Of a stretch of 64,000 bases of DNA, positions 1 to 10,628 are shown in pieces. A program made the position numbers and the translations under genes. Source of the DNA: Ruminococcus sp. (GTDB lineage Bacteria; Bacillota; Clostridia; Oscillospirales; Ruminococcaceae); the NCBI GenBank assembly GCA_017475555.1, contig JAFVFL010000007.1:1-64000 (forward strand). The letters run 5' to 3'. Within the stretch, counting starts at the first letter, position 1. Every line of letters begins with the position of its first letter. The notes under the pieces are model-generated. The model was not told where the DNA came from. It worked only from the letters and a program-made list of their open reading frames with translations, and did no database searches.

Positions 1-3000
1 TGTTACTTCATATCCGTCAGGTGCGGCAACCTCATGAAGCGTATATGTTCCGTCCTCGACCTTGACCTTTACTGCCTTGTCTCCGGACTGCCATACCAGT
101 GTATCTCCTGAGCCGCTTATGAGTACTACTCCGCTGTCTTCACTGTATGTCAGTGAATCCTTCTCAAATACTACCTCTTCGCCGCTCTTGGTCTCACCCT
201 TCAGGCTTATTGTCGCTCCCTTGACTTCCGCTTCTCCAACATCCTGCTTGCTGATGTTTACTTCATGCTTCGCTACTGTTGTCGTTGTTGTCTCTTCCGC
301 TGTTGTCGCTGTCGTCGCTGTCGTCTCGGTTTCCGTTGACTTTGTAGCTTCTGTTGCTGTAGTCGATGTTGTAGTCTCGATAGCCTTATCAATCATGTCA
401 ACTGCTCGAACAGGCTTTGTTACTGTATTATTGCTATCATCATTGCTTACGATATTGATCTCTACAGTATGATCCTCATCATCACTGAACGAAACAGTAA
501 ATGTTATATCATCTGCAAGATAATATCCATCAGGTGCTGTCATTTCATGAAGCAGATATGTTCCTGCCTCCAATTTGATAGAAGCACTTGTGTTTCCTGA
601 CTTCCAGATCAGACTGCTTCCTGAACCATTGATAAGTGATCCTTCTGCTCCTACTTCTATCAGACCAGCTGAAAACTCATATTTTTCAACATCAGTCCTC
701 GTAAGCTGAAGAATTGCACCGCTCAGGTTCTCTGTAGTACCCTCTGAGCCTTCAGTCTCTGCTGCAACAAGCTTAAGCTTATTTACGTTTACTGTTTCTG
801 TCAGAACTGTTGTGGTAGTCGTTGTTGTTGTTGTAGATGTAGTTGTTGTCGTAGTAGTAGTCTTATTCACAAGTGAAGGATCACCAGTAACTGTTTCTTT
901 GTTATTAGTAATAGAAGCGATAACGCCCTGTTCAATTGTAAATGTGACCACATCATTGGATAAATAATACCCATCAGGAGCACTTTCCTCTGTGTACTGA
1001 TATGTACCGTCAGGAAGTCCTAAGAACTCTCTTGCGGTCTCCCCAGATGTCCACTGAACACCTATAGTTTTGTCACCATCTTTAACAGCTGTAAGTGTTG
1101 TATCCTTCAGTATTTCATCCCAGTTAATATCAGCATTCTTCAGAACAAGTTTTGCTCCAGAGAGCTGTGTCTTTCCATCATCGCTGAACTTATTGATCTT
1201 GATCCTGGACTGTTCATTTCTGAGATTGATCGTTATGATCTTTCCGCTGACATTAAGGTTACCATCCGCAGCCTCAAAGTTCTCTATACCGTCCTTGTTA
1301 AGATCAAAAGTAGCGAGATATTTGCTGTCTATAAGCTTGCTGCTTATTCTGTAAGTATCCGGAGGATCTATCTCCCTGATCGCATACTTACCCTCAGCAA
1401 GATCAGCAAATTTCTGAGGAGTTTCAAGGCTTCCACTTGATAACCATGTCTCTCCGATACGTGTCTCACCATCGTCGGTAAGCATTACAAGCTCAAGCTC
1501 TGCATTTGCGATACCAGTGTTCTTCTGATCCACCTTATTGATAAGAAGCTCAACTGTCTCTTCAATGCTATCGTCTTTGATTATCAGCTTAGAGTCATTA
1601 TTTCTTGCGAGGGAAACATGACTATCGACATCAGCCTTAGCATCCTCTGCTTCTTCCTCTGTCAGACCATTTGTTGAAGCCTCAATAGTTTTATAATCGA
1701 TTGAACCATCATTTACAGTGAACTCGAAGGTTGAAACTACCTCATAGCCCGTAGGAGCAGATATTTCCTTCAGTACATACGTACCATCAGCAAGACCTGT
1801 AAGTGTTACATCGCCTCCTGTAAACGAGATAGTCTTGCCATCATCTGAAAGATCAGCAGCAACAGACTTTGTAACTGATGTAAGCTCCGTCTTGTTGTAA
1901 TCTGCACGAATCGAATATACTGTTCTATCATCTGCGAATGTAACTGTGTATGCACCATCATAAAGGCCAGAAATAGTCAGCTTACCATTGGAATTTCCCT
2001 CATAAATGTAATCGTTCTGCTTTACTTCATCATTAACAGCAGTTCCATTTATGCTTACATGGTTAAACGTATTGCCTCTAATGGTGTACTCGCCTGAGTG
2101 CTCGATCTCAACAGCTTTATTGTTATTCGCATCAGCATCACCATCATCAACAAGCTTGATAGTTACATCATCAAGGTCTTCCTGATAAGTCTTGATTGCA
2201 ATGCTGTTTTCATCAAACGCAGTACCATCTTTCTTAGTGAGCTCAAATTTAGCTTCCTCGATCACAGTACCGCCCATGTTCTGCTTACTGATATCAATAT
2301 CCCACGACTCATCGAAAACAGTGATCTGGTCATACGACTGACCTGCATCCTTGCCTGAAGTCATGTATAATTCATTAGTATCAGGATTTCTGCCAACAGA
2401 AAATGTTATGTCTTTTGACTTTTCGTATCCAAGAGGTGCAGAAACCTCATGGATCGTATAGTCACCCTCAGGAAGCCCCATGAAAAGAACCGCACTTCCT
2501 ATTGAAGTCCACTCATATGCAGGAGCTCCTTCTGCCGTTGTCGTGATCTCGCCTACTATATTATCCTTGATAGTCTGAGGTGTTGCATGATCATTCCAAC
2601 CGTGACCATCACCTGTAAATATCTGGTTATCACGAGCAACGATATTCAGTGACTGAAAATCAATGTTATTTCCATTTTTGTCTTTACCCGTAAGCTGAAG
2701 AACTGCACCCGGAACAGGTGTATCATCATTTATACTTGCGGGTGATGAATTAGGCATTGTTTTACGAATTGATAAACTGTAAAGCTTATCTGTTGCAGTT
2801 ACAGTTGTTCCGTCAATTGAAAGCGTTAAGGAACCGGTAACCTCTCCATCGTCGATCTTAAGGCTGGAGTCTGCCATAGGCTGATATCCATCAGGAGTCT
2901 CAATTTCCTTCAATGTATACTCGCCATCCGGAAGTCCATCGATCGTCAGAGGTTCACCTGTTGTTGTCCATGTAATACTAAGCAGATTATCAGATATTGC

Positions 3001-6000
3001 CAGCTCTGCTTCGTCAGAACTGCAAGTAACACCTGAAAGTGTATCTCCGGTAACATTCGCTTTCGTAAGCGTGAGCTGCATCTTTGCTCCAACCACACCA
3101 TCGGCAGCAAGCTCCGAACCATAAGTACTTTCGCCCACTGAAGATAGCGTGCGTCCGTCATCGACTTTATCAAAGCTGATTCCAGTTACCTTACGCTTAT
3201 CAGCCATCGGAACAATGTAGTTCTGAGTTGCTCCTGCATCAGCTGTTTCAATTACCGGATAATTTGTCTTTGTTGTGGGAGAAGTACCGTACGTTACATT
3301 CATTCCCATACGATTGATCGAGAAATAAATATTTCCGGACTTCTCATAGCCTGTAGGTGCAGATTCTTCAACAATTACATAATTTCCAGGAACAAGTCGA
3401 TCCGATGTCGCCTGATCGCCCGGGAACGGAAAATATGTGAACTTTATGTTAAAGGTACCTGCATTCTCAGCTGTTGCAAGGGCGGTTCCGGTAGGATTGC
3501 CACTGGCATCAGCTGAATAAAGGGCAAACTTTGCACCCGTCCAGTCAGAGATGGAAGCACCATTTTCGCCGCTCTTTCTGAATACGATATTGTAACCGGT
3601 AGCTGTGTTTTCAAGAGATACAGTATAAATATCCTTGCCGTTACGCTCACCAGATTTTCCGGCAGCAAAGCCATTTGCACCCTTGATCTCAACATTCTGA
3701 GCAGCTGTAATCATATTTTTTTCAGCAAAGTAAAGCTGCATAGAATCAAGCTTATTATCTTGCCACCAAGCCTGTACAACTGTAAAGCCTTCGATCTGCT
3801 CCTTGGTCACCGGCTTATCAAATGTTATCTCGGTCAAATACGAATAATCACCCTGCTGACCAAGTTTAGAAACATTTACGCCAAGAGCGGTATAAGTATT
3901 TCCCTCCCAATCGTTCCATGAAGCATCTGTATCCCAGGTCTTTACTGAGATCTTTGTGAGCAGGTAATCACCCTCAGACGGGAAATCACTTGCTGTGATA
4001 GCATACATCTTGTCCGCAGAATCCTTGCTCTTGATCGCAGCATTGCTGATTTCTACGGGATTGCTCGAATAAGCACTGCCAACCTCATAGACCTCATCAA
4101 CGATTTTGTTGACGACCGGCTGACCATTAGGCTTTATCGTAAATACATTTACGATGTCCTTTGATGCTGCACTGTATCCATCGGGTACTACGGTCTCAAC
4201 GAGTCCATAGAATCCAGGAGTAAGTGTATCCGGATAGTAAGTTTTAGAGGTATCATCAATCGTTGCTACTACCTCATAATCAGTTCCCTCTGTAAGGTCA
4301 CCGATCAGGGTCGCAGTTTGTCCATTAAGTTTATCAAAAGCTGAATCATTGAGCTTTATAAGAAGAAGTGTAGCTCCGGCAAGGTTATTACCATTATCAC
4401 TCTTCTTAATTCCTATTCTGCCCTCTTCATCATCTGCCATTGAAAATACTCTGCTGTTGCTCTTTTCACCATTAATGTAAAGTACATAGTCATTATCCTC
4501 TTCCATTACCTTGAAGGTAATATCCGAAGCGACCTTATAGCCATCCGGAGCAGAGACTTCATGAAGCACGTAATCGTGGTCAAGCTCAAGAGCATTGGCA
4601 TTTTCTGCGTTTTCACCGACCTTGATATCAAATCTTGTGTATTCGTCTGTTGTGCTTGTGATGTTATCTCTGAAAACAGTAGTACCATCAAGCACTTGCA
4701 GCTCCGCACCCTCAATTGGCTGTAATGTTCCCTTATCGACCTTATTGAACCAAACCTGCGCATTATCCGTAATAGTGTTCGCACCTTCAGGAGCTACCAT
4801 TATAGGATACACAACGCCAAGCTCTGAATCAGCAACATAAAGTGAGGTGTCAATAGTGTCTTCAGTTACCCACTCACTGTCTACACGAGTATAAGTAAAT
4901 GTAGCAGGATCATTTGTGCCAATTGTGACCTTGCTGGTCTTTTCTGTTATTTCATCGTTAAGGAATGAATATCCGAACTCTACTTCATACTTCAAAGCAC
5001 CAGCATCTGTGGCAGTATCCTTCTTGTACATCTTAATAGTGATCTTTGAAGGAAGAATGCTGTCATCCGAACCAGTGTTTCCAAGATCTGTTGCTTTTTT
5101 GAACTCTTCAATAGTCTCGAAATAGAAAGTTTCATCTGATAACGCATAAGAAATCGGAGCCTCATACTCTCTTACAGCATAGTAAGTCGTAATGCTATCA
5201 GTCGTGTTTGGAGTATCTGAGCCAAACTTTATCCTTATCTTTCCACCGTCTTCAGATGTTATTGTAGAGTTAGGAGTATCAAAATCGAAAGTACCAGCAG
5301 TACCAGACTCATATACTCCGATCTTAGCTCCATCGACACCATTGCCTAATCCGTCTATTTTTTTCAGTTCAGATCCATACTTGACATCTACGCCAAGCAT
5401 TGTAATCGGACCAGTAAAAGGCCTATAACCGAACTCTGTATAGCCCTCGAATGACTTAGCTATAAGTGCACCGGAAAGGTGAGGATTAGGTCCCATATTG
5501 TTCAAAGATTTTTCATCTGTAGTATCTGCATTCGGAGCAAGAATAGTACCATAGAAAGAAGTTCCGCCGAGCACAAGCTTCGTAGCATTTGGTATGTTGT
5601 ACAAAAGCGAAGTAACTCCAGGAAGGTTATTCGATTTGTCATTACCAGTCAAAGTTCCGCCCATTCCAGCAATTACGCCATTGACGGTTGTCGTTGAATC
5701 ATTCTCTGCTGATGCTCTGCCAAGATGAAGCCCACTAACTTCTCCATCTTCGGAATTATCAGTCTGAGGAATATTAATAACGATATATGCGTACTCCCAC
5801 AAGGTCGTACCCTGTCCATCATTATTGACTATTTCCCTCTTTTGTGGAAGCTCCGGGACGTTCACATACTCAACTGTTTTTGCATTTCTGAACCATTCAA
5901 GTTCCTCATCAGACAACGTAGCATATACAGTCTCAGTGGGAACATTTTTGTCTCCATTGTAAGTAAGCGTTATCGTTCGACTATCCTGATCATAAGCCAC

Positions 6001-6720
6001 ATTAAACTGATCGTTCTTCTTTGACAGCTTCTCAGATCTTTCATTCAACATATTGATCTGCTCGTCAAAATCAAAGAGCTTGGTTGCATATACCTGCTTA
6101 TAGCCGACATCATAGTATCCGCTGCTTACGCTGATTCCAGCCAGATATTTAGCTGTATCAGCTTCCACTTCAGCCCTGTCTCTATTCAAAACAACCAATC
6201 TGGACGACTCAGTATCCGGTGAGTTATACTCATTAGAAAGCTTGCCCTTCGTCACTGATCCTCCAAGGATCACAGAAGCATAGCCGCTATCACTAAGCAG
6301 TGTGCTCAAAGCTGTTCCGTTTGCGTAATCGCCCTTTGCTATAACGTAGCTTCCCCAGTCAGTGCTTACAACCAGGTTGCCGCCAATAGCAGTTCGTCCC
6401 TCTGAATCCGACTCATGCGGAGAAAAATCACCGGTAACAAACACAGAGAACTGTGATGCTATACCGAGTGCATACTCATCCGCCGCATTATCCAGTGTTG
6501 AATTCACATCGTCTCCACGAAGCGGACTGTTTTTACCAACAAGGAGCGTAACATCATCTGTCGGATTTGGTGAATTTTCATCAAAACTCGTGACTATTGT
6601 TTCCGCTCTCGCCGAGAACAATCCCCCTCCGCCGGCGAGGCTTGAAGGGAGTGCGTAGGAAACGGCAAGCAAAGCGGAGGTGATGCCGCTCAGGATGCGT
6701 TTCCCGATCGTCTTTTTCAT
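1..6720 (-). CDS. Giant SpaA-repeat surface adhesin, 3' end outside window
   Basis: 2240 codons are visible; the frame is open to position 1, so the C-terminus and any sortase signal are missing. The ATG at 6720 follows a GAAAGGG ribosome site. Residues 1-40 are a Sec signal (MKKTIGKRILSGI, then a hydrophobic stretch). About residues 40-430 resemble a choice-of-anchor-A domain (GDFSPHESDSEGRTAIGGN). After that come at least eleven SpaA/Cna-B-type modules, recognised by repeated motifs such as YTLHEVAAPDGYEV, YVLKEISAPTGYEV and YTIHEVSAPLGYEK, whose Glu usually takes part in an intramolecular Lys-Asn isopeptide bond. Thr-rich linkers lie at about 257-387 and 805-873. The likely role is a stalk or adhesin on the cell wall. 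The family assignment is secure; the ligand is unknown. Confidence 0.9.
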   Translation of the reverse strand, partial: MKKTIGKRILSGITSALLAVSYALPSSLAGGGGLFSARAETIVTSFDENSPNPTDDVTLLVGKNSPLRGDDVNSTLDNAADEYALGIASQFSVFVTGDFSPHESDSEGRTAIGGNLVVSTDWGSYVIAKGDYANGTALSTLLSDSGYASVILGGSVTKGKLSNEYNSPDTESSRLVVLNRDRAEVEADTAKYLAGISVSSGYYDVGYKQVYATKLFDFDEQINMLNERSEKLSKKNDQFNVAYDQDSRTITLTYNGDKNVPTETVYATLSDEELEWFRNAKTVEYVNVPELPQKREIVNNDGQGTTLWEYAYIVINIPQTDNSEDGEVSGLHLGRASAENDSTTTVNGVIAGMGGTLTGNDKSNNLPGVTSLLYNIPNATKLVLGGTSFYGTILAPNADTTDEKSLNNMGPNPHLSGALIAKSFEGYTEFGYRPFTGPITMLGVDVKYGSELKKIDGLGNGVDGAKIGVYESGTAGTFDFDTPNSTITSEDGGKIRIKFGSDTPNTTDSITTYYAVREYEAPISYALSDETFYFETIEEFKKATDLGNTGSDDSILPSKITIKMYKKDTATDAGALKYEVEFGYSFLNDEITEKTSKVTIGTNDPATFTYTRVDSEWVTEDTIDTSLYVADSELGVVYPIMVAPEGANTITDNAQVWFNKVDKGTLQPIEGAELQVLDGTTVFRDNITSTTDEYTRFDIKVGENAENANALELDHDYVLHEVSAPDGYKVASDITFKVMEEDNDYVLYINGEKSNSRVFSMADDEEGRIGIKKSDNGNNLAGATLLLIKLNDSAFDKLNGQTATLIGDLTEGTDYEVVATIDDTSKTYYPDTLTPGFYGLVETVVPDGYSAASKDIVNVFTIKPNGQPVVNKIVDEVYEVGSAYSSNPVEISNAAIKSKDSADKMYAITASDFPSEGDYLLTKISVKTWDTDASWNDWEGNTYTALGVNVSKLGQQGDYSYLTEITFDKPVTKEQIEGFTVVQAWWQDNKLDSMQLYFAEKNMITAAQNVEIKGANGFAAGKSGERNGKDIYTVSLENTATGYNIVFRKSGENGASISDWTGAKFALYSADASGNPTGTALATAENAGTFNIKFTYFPFPGDQATSDRLVPGNYVIVEESAPTGYEKSGNIYFSINRMGMNVTYGTSPTTKTNYPVIETADAGATQNYIVPMADKRKVTGISFDKVDDGRTLSSVGESTYGSELAADGVVGAKMQLTLTKANVTGDTLSGVTCSSDEAELAISDNLLSITWTTTGEPLTIDGLPDGEYTLKEIETPDGYQPMADSSLKIDDGEVTGSLTLSIDGTTVTATDKLYSLSIRKTMPNSSPASINDDTPVPGAVLQLTGKDKNGNNIDFQSLNIVARDNQIFTGDGHGWNDHATPQTIKDNIVGEITTTAEGAPAYEWTSIGSAVLFMGLPEGDYTIHEVSAPLGYEKSKDITFSVGRNPDTNELYMTSGKDAGQSYDQITVFDESWDIDISKQNMGGTVIEEAKFELTKKDGTAFDENSIAIKTYQEDLDDVTIKLVDDGDADANNNKAVEIEHSGEYTIRGNTFNHVSINGTAVNDEVKQNDYIYEGNSNGKLTISGLYDGAYTVTFADDRTVYSIRADYNKTELTSVTKSVAADLSDDGKTISFTGGDVTLTGLADGTYVLKEISAPTGYEVVSTFEFTVNDGSIDYKTIEASTNGLTEEEAEDAKADVDSHVSLARNNDSKLIIKDDSIEETVELLINKVDQKNTGIANAELELVMLTDDGETRIGETWLSSGSLETPQKFADLAEGKYAIREIDPPDTYRISSKLIDSKYLATFDLNKDGIENFEAADGNLNVSGKIITINLRNEQSRIKINKFSDDGKTQLSGAKLVLKNADINWDEILKDTTLTAVKDGDKTIGVQWTSGETAREFLGLPDGTYQYTEESAPDGYYLSNDVVTFTIEQGVIASITNNKETVTGDPSLVNKTTTTTTTTSTTTTTTTTTVLTETVNVNKLKLVAAETEGSEGTTENLSGAILQLTRTDVEKYEFSAGLIEVGAEGSLINGSGSSLIWKSGNTSASIKLEAGTYLLHEMTAPDGYYLADDITFTVSFSDDEDHTVEINIVSNDDSNNTVTKPVRAVDMIDKAIETTTSTTATEATKSTETETTATTATTAEETTTTTVAKHEVNISKQDVGEAEVKGATISLKGETKSGEEVVFEKDSLTYSEDSGVVLISGSGDTLVWQSGDKAVKVKVEDGTYTLHEVAAPDGYEVT

Positions 6721-6820
6721 AGTTTTTTCACCCTTTCTAAAAAATAATATATATTAAAAACACATCTGGAGTCACCCTGCCTGTCCGCAGAAGATAACAA
6801 CAGACATATTTTGTGATATC

Positions 6821-6849
6821 ATTATATCACATAAAATGGCAGAAATCAA
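6821..6849 (-). promoter_or_regulatory. Promoter of the SpaA adhesin
   Basis: On the minus strand TTGATT (6844-6849) and TATAAT (6821-6826) are separated by 17 bp. The predicted start gives a leader of about 95 nt before the adhesin ATG. Confidence 0.75.
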
Positions 6850-7006
6850 TAGCTTTCAGCCTACAAAAGGTAGAATTTTTGTTTTCATCTTTGTGCACCC
6901 TGCACACTTATGATACAAAAAGTATATTTCAGATAATTTATTAGTTATAAATTTTCCCCGGATTTTACAGTATAGTGTAAAAAATAATTTCACTGCCGGT
7001 AACACA

Positions 7007-7041
7007 CAGATACCCACGCAGATGATCTGCATGGGTATCTG
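7007..7041. repeat. Unassigned hairpin in 404-bp gap
   Basis: CAGATACCCA (7007-7016) pairs with TGGGTATCTG (7032-7041), extended by GCA/TGC after one mismatch. A T5 run follows on the plus strand only, although the flanking gene (DUF6465-like) is on the minus strand, so it is not a clean terminator for that gene. A second hairpin (7057-7064 with 7081-7088, GCAGTCCG/CGGACTGC) lies between it and that gene. The rest of 6721-7124 holds the adhesin promoter and AT-rich sequence. Confidence 0.5.
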
Positions 7042-7124
7042 ATTTTTCATATCGCCGCAGTCCGTGCAAACTGCTTACGCCGGACTGCCTTATAATATAT
7101 ATTATAAATAGTATACGAGCTTAA

Positions 7125-7454
7125 TTACTCAAAAAGTGCGAAGTCGCCGAACTTGTCGCCGTCGATAACGAAGTATACTCTGTTTACCTCAGGCTTTACG
7201 TATACGTCTACCTGCTTAGCGGTCTCAACGCCTGCGATCTCCTTAGCCTTAGCAGCAAGAGCAGCTGTGTCAGCCTCGCCGTTATTGTACTGGATAACCA
7301 CCTTTACAGCCTCAGCCTTAGCAGCAGCGGGCTTCTTAGCAGCAGTTGTCTTCTTTGCAGCAGTTGTCTTCTTTGCAGCGGGCTTCTTCTCAGCAGCCTC
7401 TGCCTTTACCTCAGCTGCCTCAGCAGCTGTCTCAGTCTTCTTAGTTCTTGGCAT
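7125..7454 (-). CDS. DUF6465-like protein with Lys/Ala-rich N-terminal tail
   Basis: 109 residues. The first ~48 are a low-complexity Ala/Lys/Glu tail with AAKKTTAAKK-type repeats, like histone H1 tails. The remainder (VKVVIQYNNGEAD to the C-terminus) is a small alpha/beta domain resembling DUF6465 proteins of Clostridia; the motif VYVKPEVNRVYFVIDGD is typical as I recall it. The start has a good GGAGG site. The gene begins 19 bp after hup and shares its promoter, which suggests a nucleoid-associated or DNA-binding role for the basic tail. That role is inferred; the domain's activity is not known to me. Confidence 0.85.
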   Translation of the reverse strand: MPRTKKTETAAEAAEVKAEAAEKKPAAKKTTAAKKTTAAKKPAAAKAEAVKVVIQYNNGEADTAALAAKAKEIAGVETAKQVDVYVKPEVNRVYFVIDGDKFGDFALFE

Positions 7455-7473
7455 GATAATTACCTCCGTTTAA

Positions 7474-7749
7474 TTACTTATTTACAGCGTTCTTGAGTGC
7501 CTGACCAGCCTTGAAAGCCGGTGCCTTTGAAGCGGGAGCAGTCATCTTCTGCTTAGTCTGGGGATTGATGACCTGCTTCTCCTTTCTGTCACGGACCTCG
7601 AATGTACCGAAGCCAACGATAGAAACCTTATCGCCGCTTGCAAGAGTCTCTGTGATAGCCTCAACCACTGAATTCACAGCTGCCTCAGCATCCTTCTTCT
7701 TGAAGCCGGTCTTCTCTGCAACGACGCTGATTAACTCGGTCTTTGTCAT
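7474..7749 (-). CDS. hup: HU family nucleoid protein
   Basis: 91 residues with the full HU/IHF fold: N-terminal helices (MTKTELISVVAEKTGF), the core motif SIVGFGTFEVRDR, and the DNA-binding arm with NPQTKQKM in place of the usual NPxTGxxI. HU is a dimer that bends and compacts DNA. An upstream ATG at 7764 is open, but the Shine-Dalgarno GGAGG (7758-7762) lies inside that extension, 8 nt before the ATG at 7749, so 7749 is the start. First gene of a two-gene unit with the DUF6465-like protein. Confidence 0.95.
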   Translation of the reverse strand: MTKTELISVVAEKTGFKKKDAEAAVNSVVEAITETLASGDKVSIVGFGTFEVRDRKEKQVINPQTKQKMTAPASKAPAFKAGQALKNAVNK

Positions 7750-7784
7750 TTGCTTTTCCTCCATTTATTTAATTTTATACTTGA

Positions 7785-7813
7785 ATTATATACCCACTTT
7801 TCTGATTTGTCAA
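7785..7813 (-). promoter_or_regulatory. Consensus sigma-A promoter of hup
   Basis: A perfect TTGACA (7808-7813), a 17-bp spacer and a perfect TATAAT (7785-7790) on the minus strand. This is full consensus, fitting the high expression expected for HU. Confidence 0.9.
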
Positions 7814-7981
7814 GCAATTTGTGAAAAAATGACATTTCGCCCGATTCTTAGCGAATTGCGGAACCTTTTTTATTCAATTCTCCCATAAATCAGTGCTGAA
7901 AAACCGCTGTTTTCCGTTAGCCGTCTGCAAAACCGGCACATCTGTCGCACCGTAAAAGACCGGTATCACCCCGATTTTCAG

Positions 7982-10576
7982 TCAATCCGCCGTCAAAGCA
8001 CCGTCCTCAAGCTCTACATTTATCGTATCTCCGGCAGAAACGCTGCTGCTGAGAAGCTTTTTTGCGATCAGAGTTTCAACGTTTCTCTGGATAAATCTTC
8101 TGAGCGGTCTTGCTCCGAAATTCGGGTCATATCCGCACTCCACGATATAATTCTTGGCACTTTCACTGACTTTTATGCGTATATGCTTGTCATCAAGCCG
8201 CTTTTGCAGGTCTGCAAGCATAAGATCAACAATGCTCATTATCTCGGTCTTGGTCAGCGGCTTGTAGAATATTATTTCATCAAGTCTGTTGAGGAATTCC
8301 GGGCGGAACTGTGATTTCAGCAGCCCCTCGACCTTCGTCCTCGCCTCTTCCGTTATCTCACCATTGCTGCCGATACCGTCGAGTATATACGGCGAGCCGA
8401 GGTTTGACGTAAGTATTATTATAGTATTCTTGAAATCGACTGTGCGTCCCTGTGAATCGGTGATCCTTCCGTCGTCAAGCACCTGAAGCAGTATATTGAA
8501 CACATCAGGGTGAGCCTTTTCTATCTCATCGAACAGAACGACTGAGTATGGCTTGCGGCGTACAGCCTCCGTCAGCTGACCGCCCTCATCATATCCCACA
8601 TATCCGGGAGGAGCTCCGATCAACCTGCTGACGCTGAATTTCTCCATATACTCGCTCATATCTATCCTTATTATATTCCGCTCATCATCAAAGAGTATCT
8701 CAGACAGAGCCTTTGCAAGCTCAGTCTTTCCGACACCTGTAGGCCCGAGGAAAAGGAACGACCCGATAGGTCTGTCCGGATTCTGTATCCCTGCCCGTGA
8801 ACGGAGTATCGCCTCGCTGACCTTGGTAACAGCCTCGTCCTGCCCGATAACACGCCTGTGCAGCATATTTTCAAGTCCGAGCAGCTTCTCCTTTTCTCCC
8901 TCCATGAGCTTTGCGACCGGTATACCCGTCCACCTGCACACTATCTTCGCTATCTCGTCCTCAGTCACCTTGTCACGCAGCAGCCTGTCGCCCTTCATAT
9001 CCTCCTCAGCCTTTTGCTCAAGCTCCGTAAGCTTCTTCCTGAGCTGCGGGAGTCTTCCGTATTTCAGCTCAGCAGCCTTGTAAAGATCATACTCCCTCTC
9101 AGCCGCCTCGATCTGTCCGTTCACCTGCTCTATCTCCTCACGAAGCTTCTGAACTGCCGAAATATCGGTCTTTTCGTTCTCCCACTTCGCCTTCATGCTG
9201 TTGAAGCTCTCTCTCAGCTCCGAAAGCTCCCTGCGTATCTCCTTAAGATGCTCCTGTGAAATGCTGTCGCTCTCCTTTTTCAGTGCAGCCTCCTCAATTT
9301 CGAGCTGAACTATCTTCCTTGATATCTCGTCCAGCTCAGTCGGCATAGAGTCCATCTCCGTCCTTATAGTAGCGCACGCCTCGTCAATGAGGTCGATAGC
9401 CTTATCCGGCAGGAATCTGTCCGAAATATAGCGGTTCGACAGGACTGCTGCGGAAATGAGTGCATTGTCCTGTATCTTTACACCGTGGAAGACCTCATAT
9501 CTCTCTTTAAGCCCCCTGAGTATAGAAATAGTATCCTCAACAGTCGGCTCATCGACCATAACAGGCTGAAAACGCCGCTCCAGAGCCGGATCCTTCTCAA
9601 TATACTGTCTGTACTCATTCAGCGTTGTCGCACCGATACAGTGCAGCTCGCCCCTTGCAAGCATAGGCTTCAGGAGATTACCGGCGTCCATTGCACCGTC
9701 AGACTTTCCCGCACCCACGATCGTATGCAGCTCGTCAATAAACAGAAGTATCTGCCCGTTGCTGCTCTTTATCTCATTGAGCACCGCCTTGAGCCTTTCC
9801 TCGAACTCGCCCCGGTACTTTGCACCCGCAACGAGTGCACCCATATCCAGCGAAAATACCTTTCTGTCCTTCAGGCTGTCCGGCACATCACCCGCAACTA
9901 TACGCAGAGCAAGTCCCTCTGCGATCGCAGTCTTTCCGACGCCCGGCTCACCGATCAGCACCGGGTTATTCTTGGTTTTACGGGAAAGGATACGTATAAC
10001 GTTCCTTATCTCGCTGTCCCTGCCGATAACAGGATCGAGCTTATTCTGCCTTGCAAGCCCGACAAGCTCCTGACCATACTTATTCAGCACATCGTAGGTA
10101 TCCTCCGGATTTTCGCTCGTCACCCTTGTATTGCCCCTGACTGACATCAGAGCACTGAGGAACTGATCCCGGTTTATGCCGAAATTACGCATTATAGCCG
10201 AAACGCTCCTGTCCTTTGAGTCGATAAGAGCGAGCATGATATGCTCAACGGACACGAACTCGTCCTTCATATTTCCGGCAGTCTCCTCCGCCGAATTGAG
10301 CACCCTGTCGCACTCCACAGAAATGCCGATATTTGAGCTTCTTCCGCTGCCCGTGACCTTAGGGAGCGAGTTCACAGCCCTGTCAGTCTCAGATTCAAGG
10401 ATATCCGGGTCAATGTTCATTTTCCTCAGCAGCTGCGGAATAAGTCCGTTCTCCTGCTTCATCAGTCCAGCAAGGAGATGTACCGGCTCAATGACCTGAT
10501 TCGACATCATGACTGCAACGCTCTGTGCCTTTCTAATGGCGTCCATTGATCTCTGTGTATATTTCTCAGCATTCAT
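7982..10576 (-). CDS. clpB: ATP-dependent disaggregase ClpB
   Basis: 864 residues, the normal ClpB length. Domain order: Clp N-domain repeats (~1-145), first AAA+ module with Walker A GEPGVGKT (~209) and Walker [11 protein letters not shown], coiled-coil middle domain (~400-520, rich in Glu/Lys/Arg) that marks ClpB rather than ClpA/C, second AAA+ module with GPTGVGKT (~605) and [16 protein letters not shown], then the C-terminal D2-small domain. It works with DnaK to pull aggregated proteins apart in the cytoplasm. An AGGAGG site precedes the start. It lies 52 bp downstream of a ribbon-helix-helix gene with a strong promoter and is probably cotranscribed. I saw no clear CIRCE or CtsR operator. 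Confidence 0.97.
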   Translation of the reverse strand: MNAEKYTQRSMDAIRKAQSVAVMMSNQVIEPVHLLAGLMKQENGLIPQLLRKMNIDPDILESETDRAVNSLPKVTGSGRSSNIGISVECDRVLNSAEETAGNMKDEFVSVEHIMLALIDSKDRSVSAIMRNFGINRDQFLSALMSVRGNTRVTSENPEDTYDVLNKYGQELVGLARQNKLDPVIGRDSEIRNVIRILSRKTKNNPVLIGEPGVGKTAIAEGLALRIVAGDVPDSLKDRKVFSLDMGALVAGAKYRGEFEERLKAVLNEIKSSNGQILLFIDELHTIVGAGKSDGAMDAGNLLKPMLARGELHCIGATTLNEYRQYIEKDPALERRFQPVMVDEPTVEDTISILRGLKERYEVFHGVKIQDNALISAAVLSNRYISDRFLPDKAIDLIDEACATIRTEMDSMPTELDEISRKIVQLEIEEAALKKESDSISQEHLKEIRRELSELRESFNSMKAKWENEKTDISAVQKLREEIEQVNGQIEAAEREYDLYKAAELKYGRLPQLRKKLTELEQKAEEDMKGDRLLRDKVTEDEIAKIVCRWTGIPVAKLMEGEKEKLLGLENMLHRRVIGQDEAVTKVSEAILRSRAGIQNPDRPIGSFLFLGPTGVGKTELAKALSEILFDDERNIIRIDMSEYMEKFSVSRLIGAPPGYVGYDEGGQLTEAVRRKPYSVVLFDEIEKAHPDVFNILLQVLDDGRITDSQGRTVDFKNTIIILTSNLGSPYILDGIGSNGEITEEARTKVEGLLKSQFRPEFLNRLDEIIFYKPLTKTEIMSIVDLMLADLQKRLDDKHIRIKVSESAKNYIVECGYDPNFGARPLRRFIQRNVETLIAKKLLSSSVSAGDTINVELEDGALTAD

Positions 10577-10628
10577 ATTCTTATCCTCCTTTAAATTTCA
10601 TCTCATCAGTGCCTGCGAACGTTATTGC

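Noticed and set aside
6856..7050. 64-codon minus-strand frame
   Set aside because: It overlaps the adhesin promoter and the hairpin and has no ribosome site.
9485..10144. 219-codon plus-strand frame
   Set aside because: It is antisense inside clpB, a shadow of the strong coding bias on the other strand.
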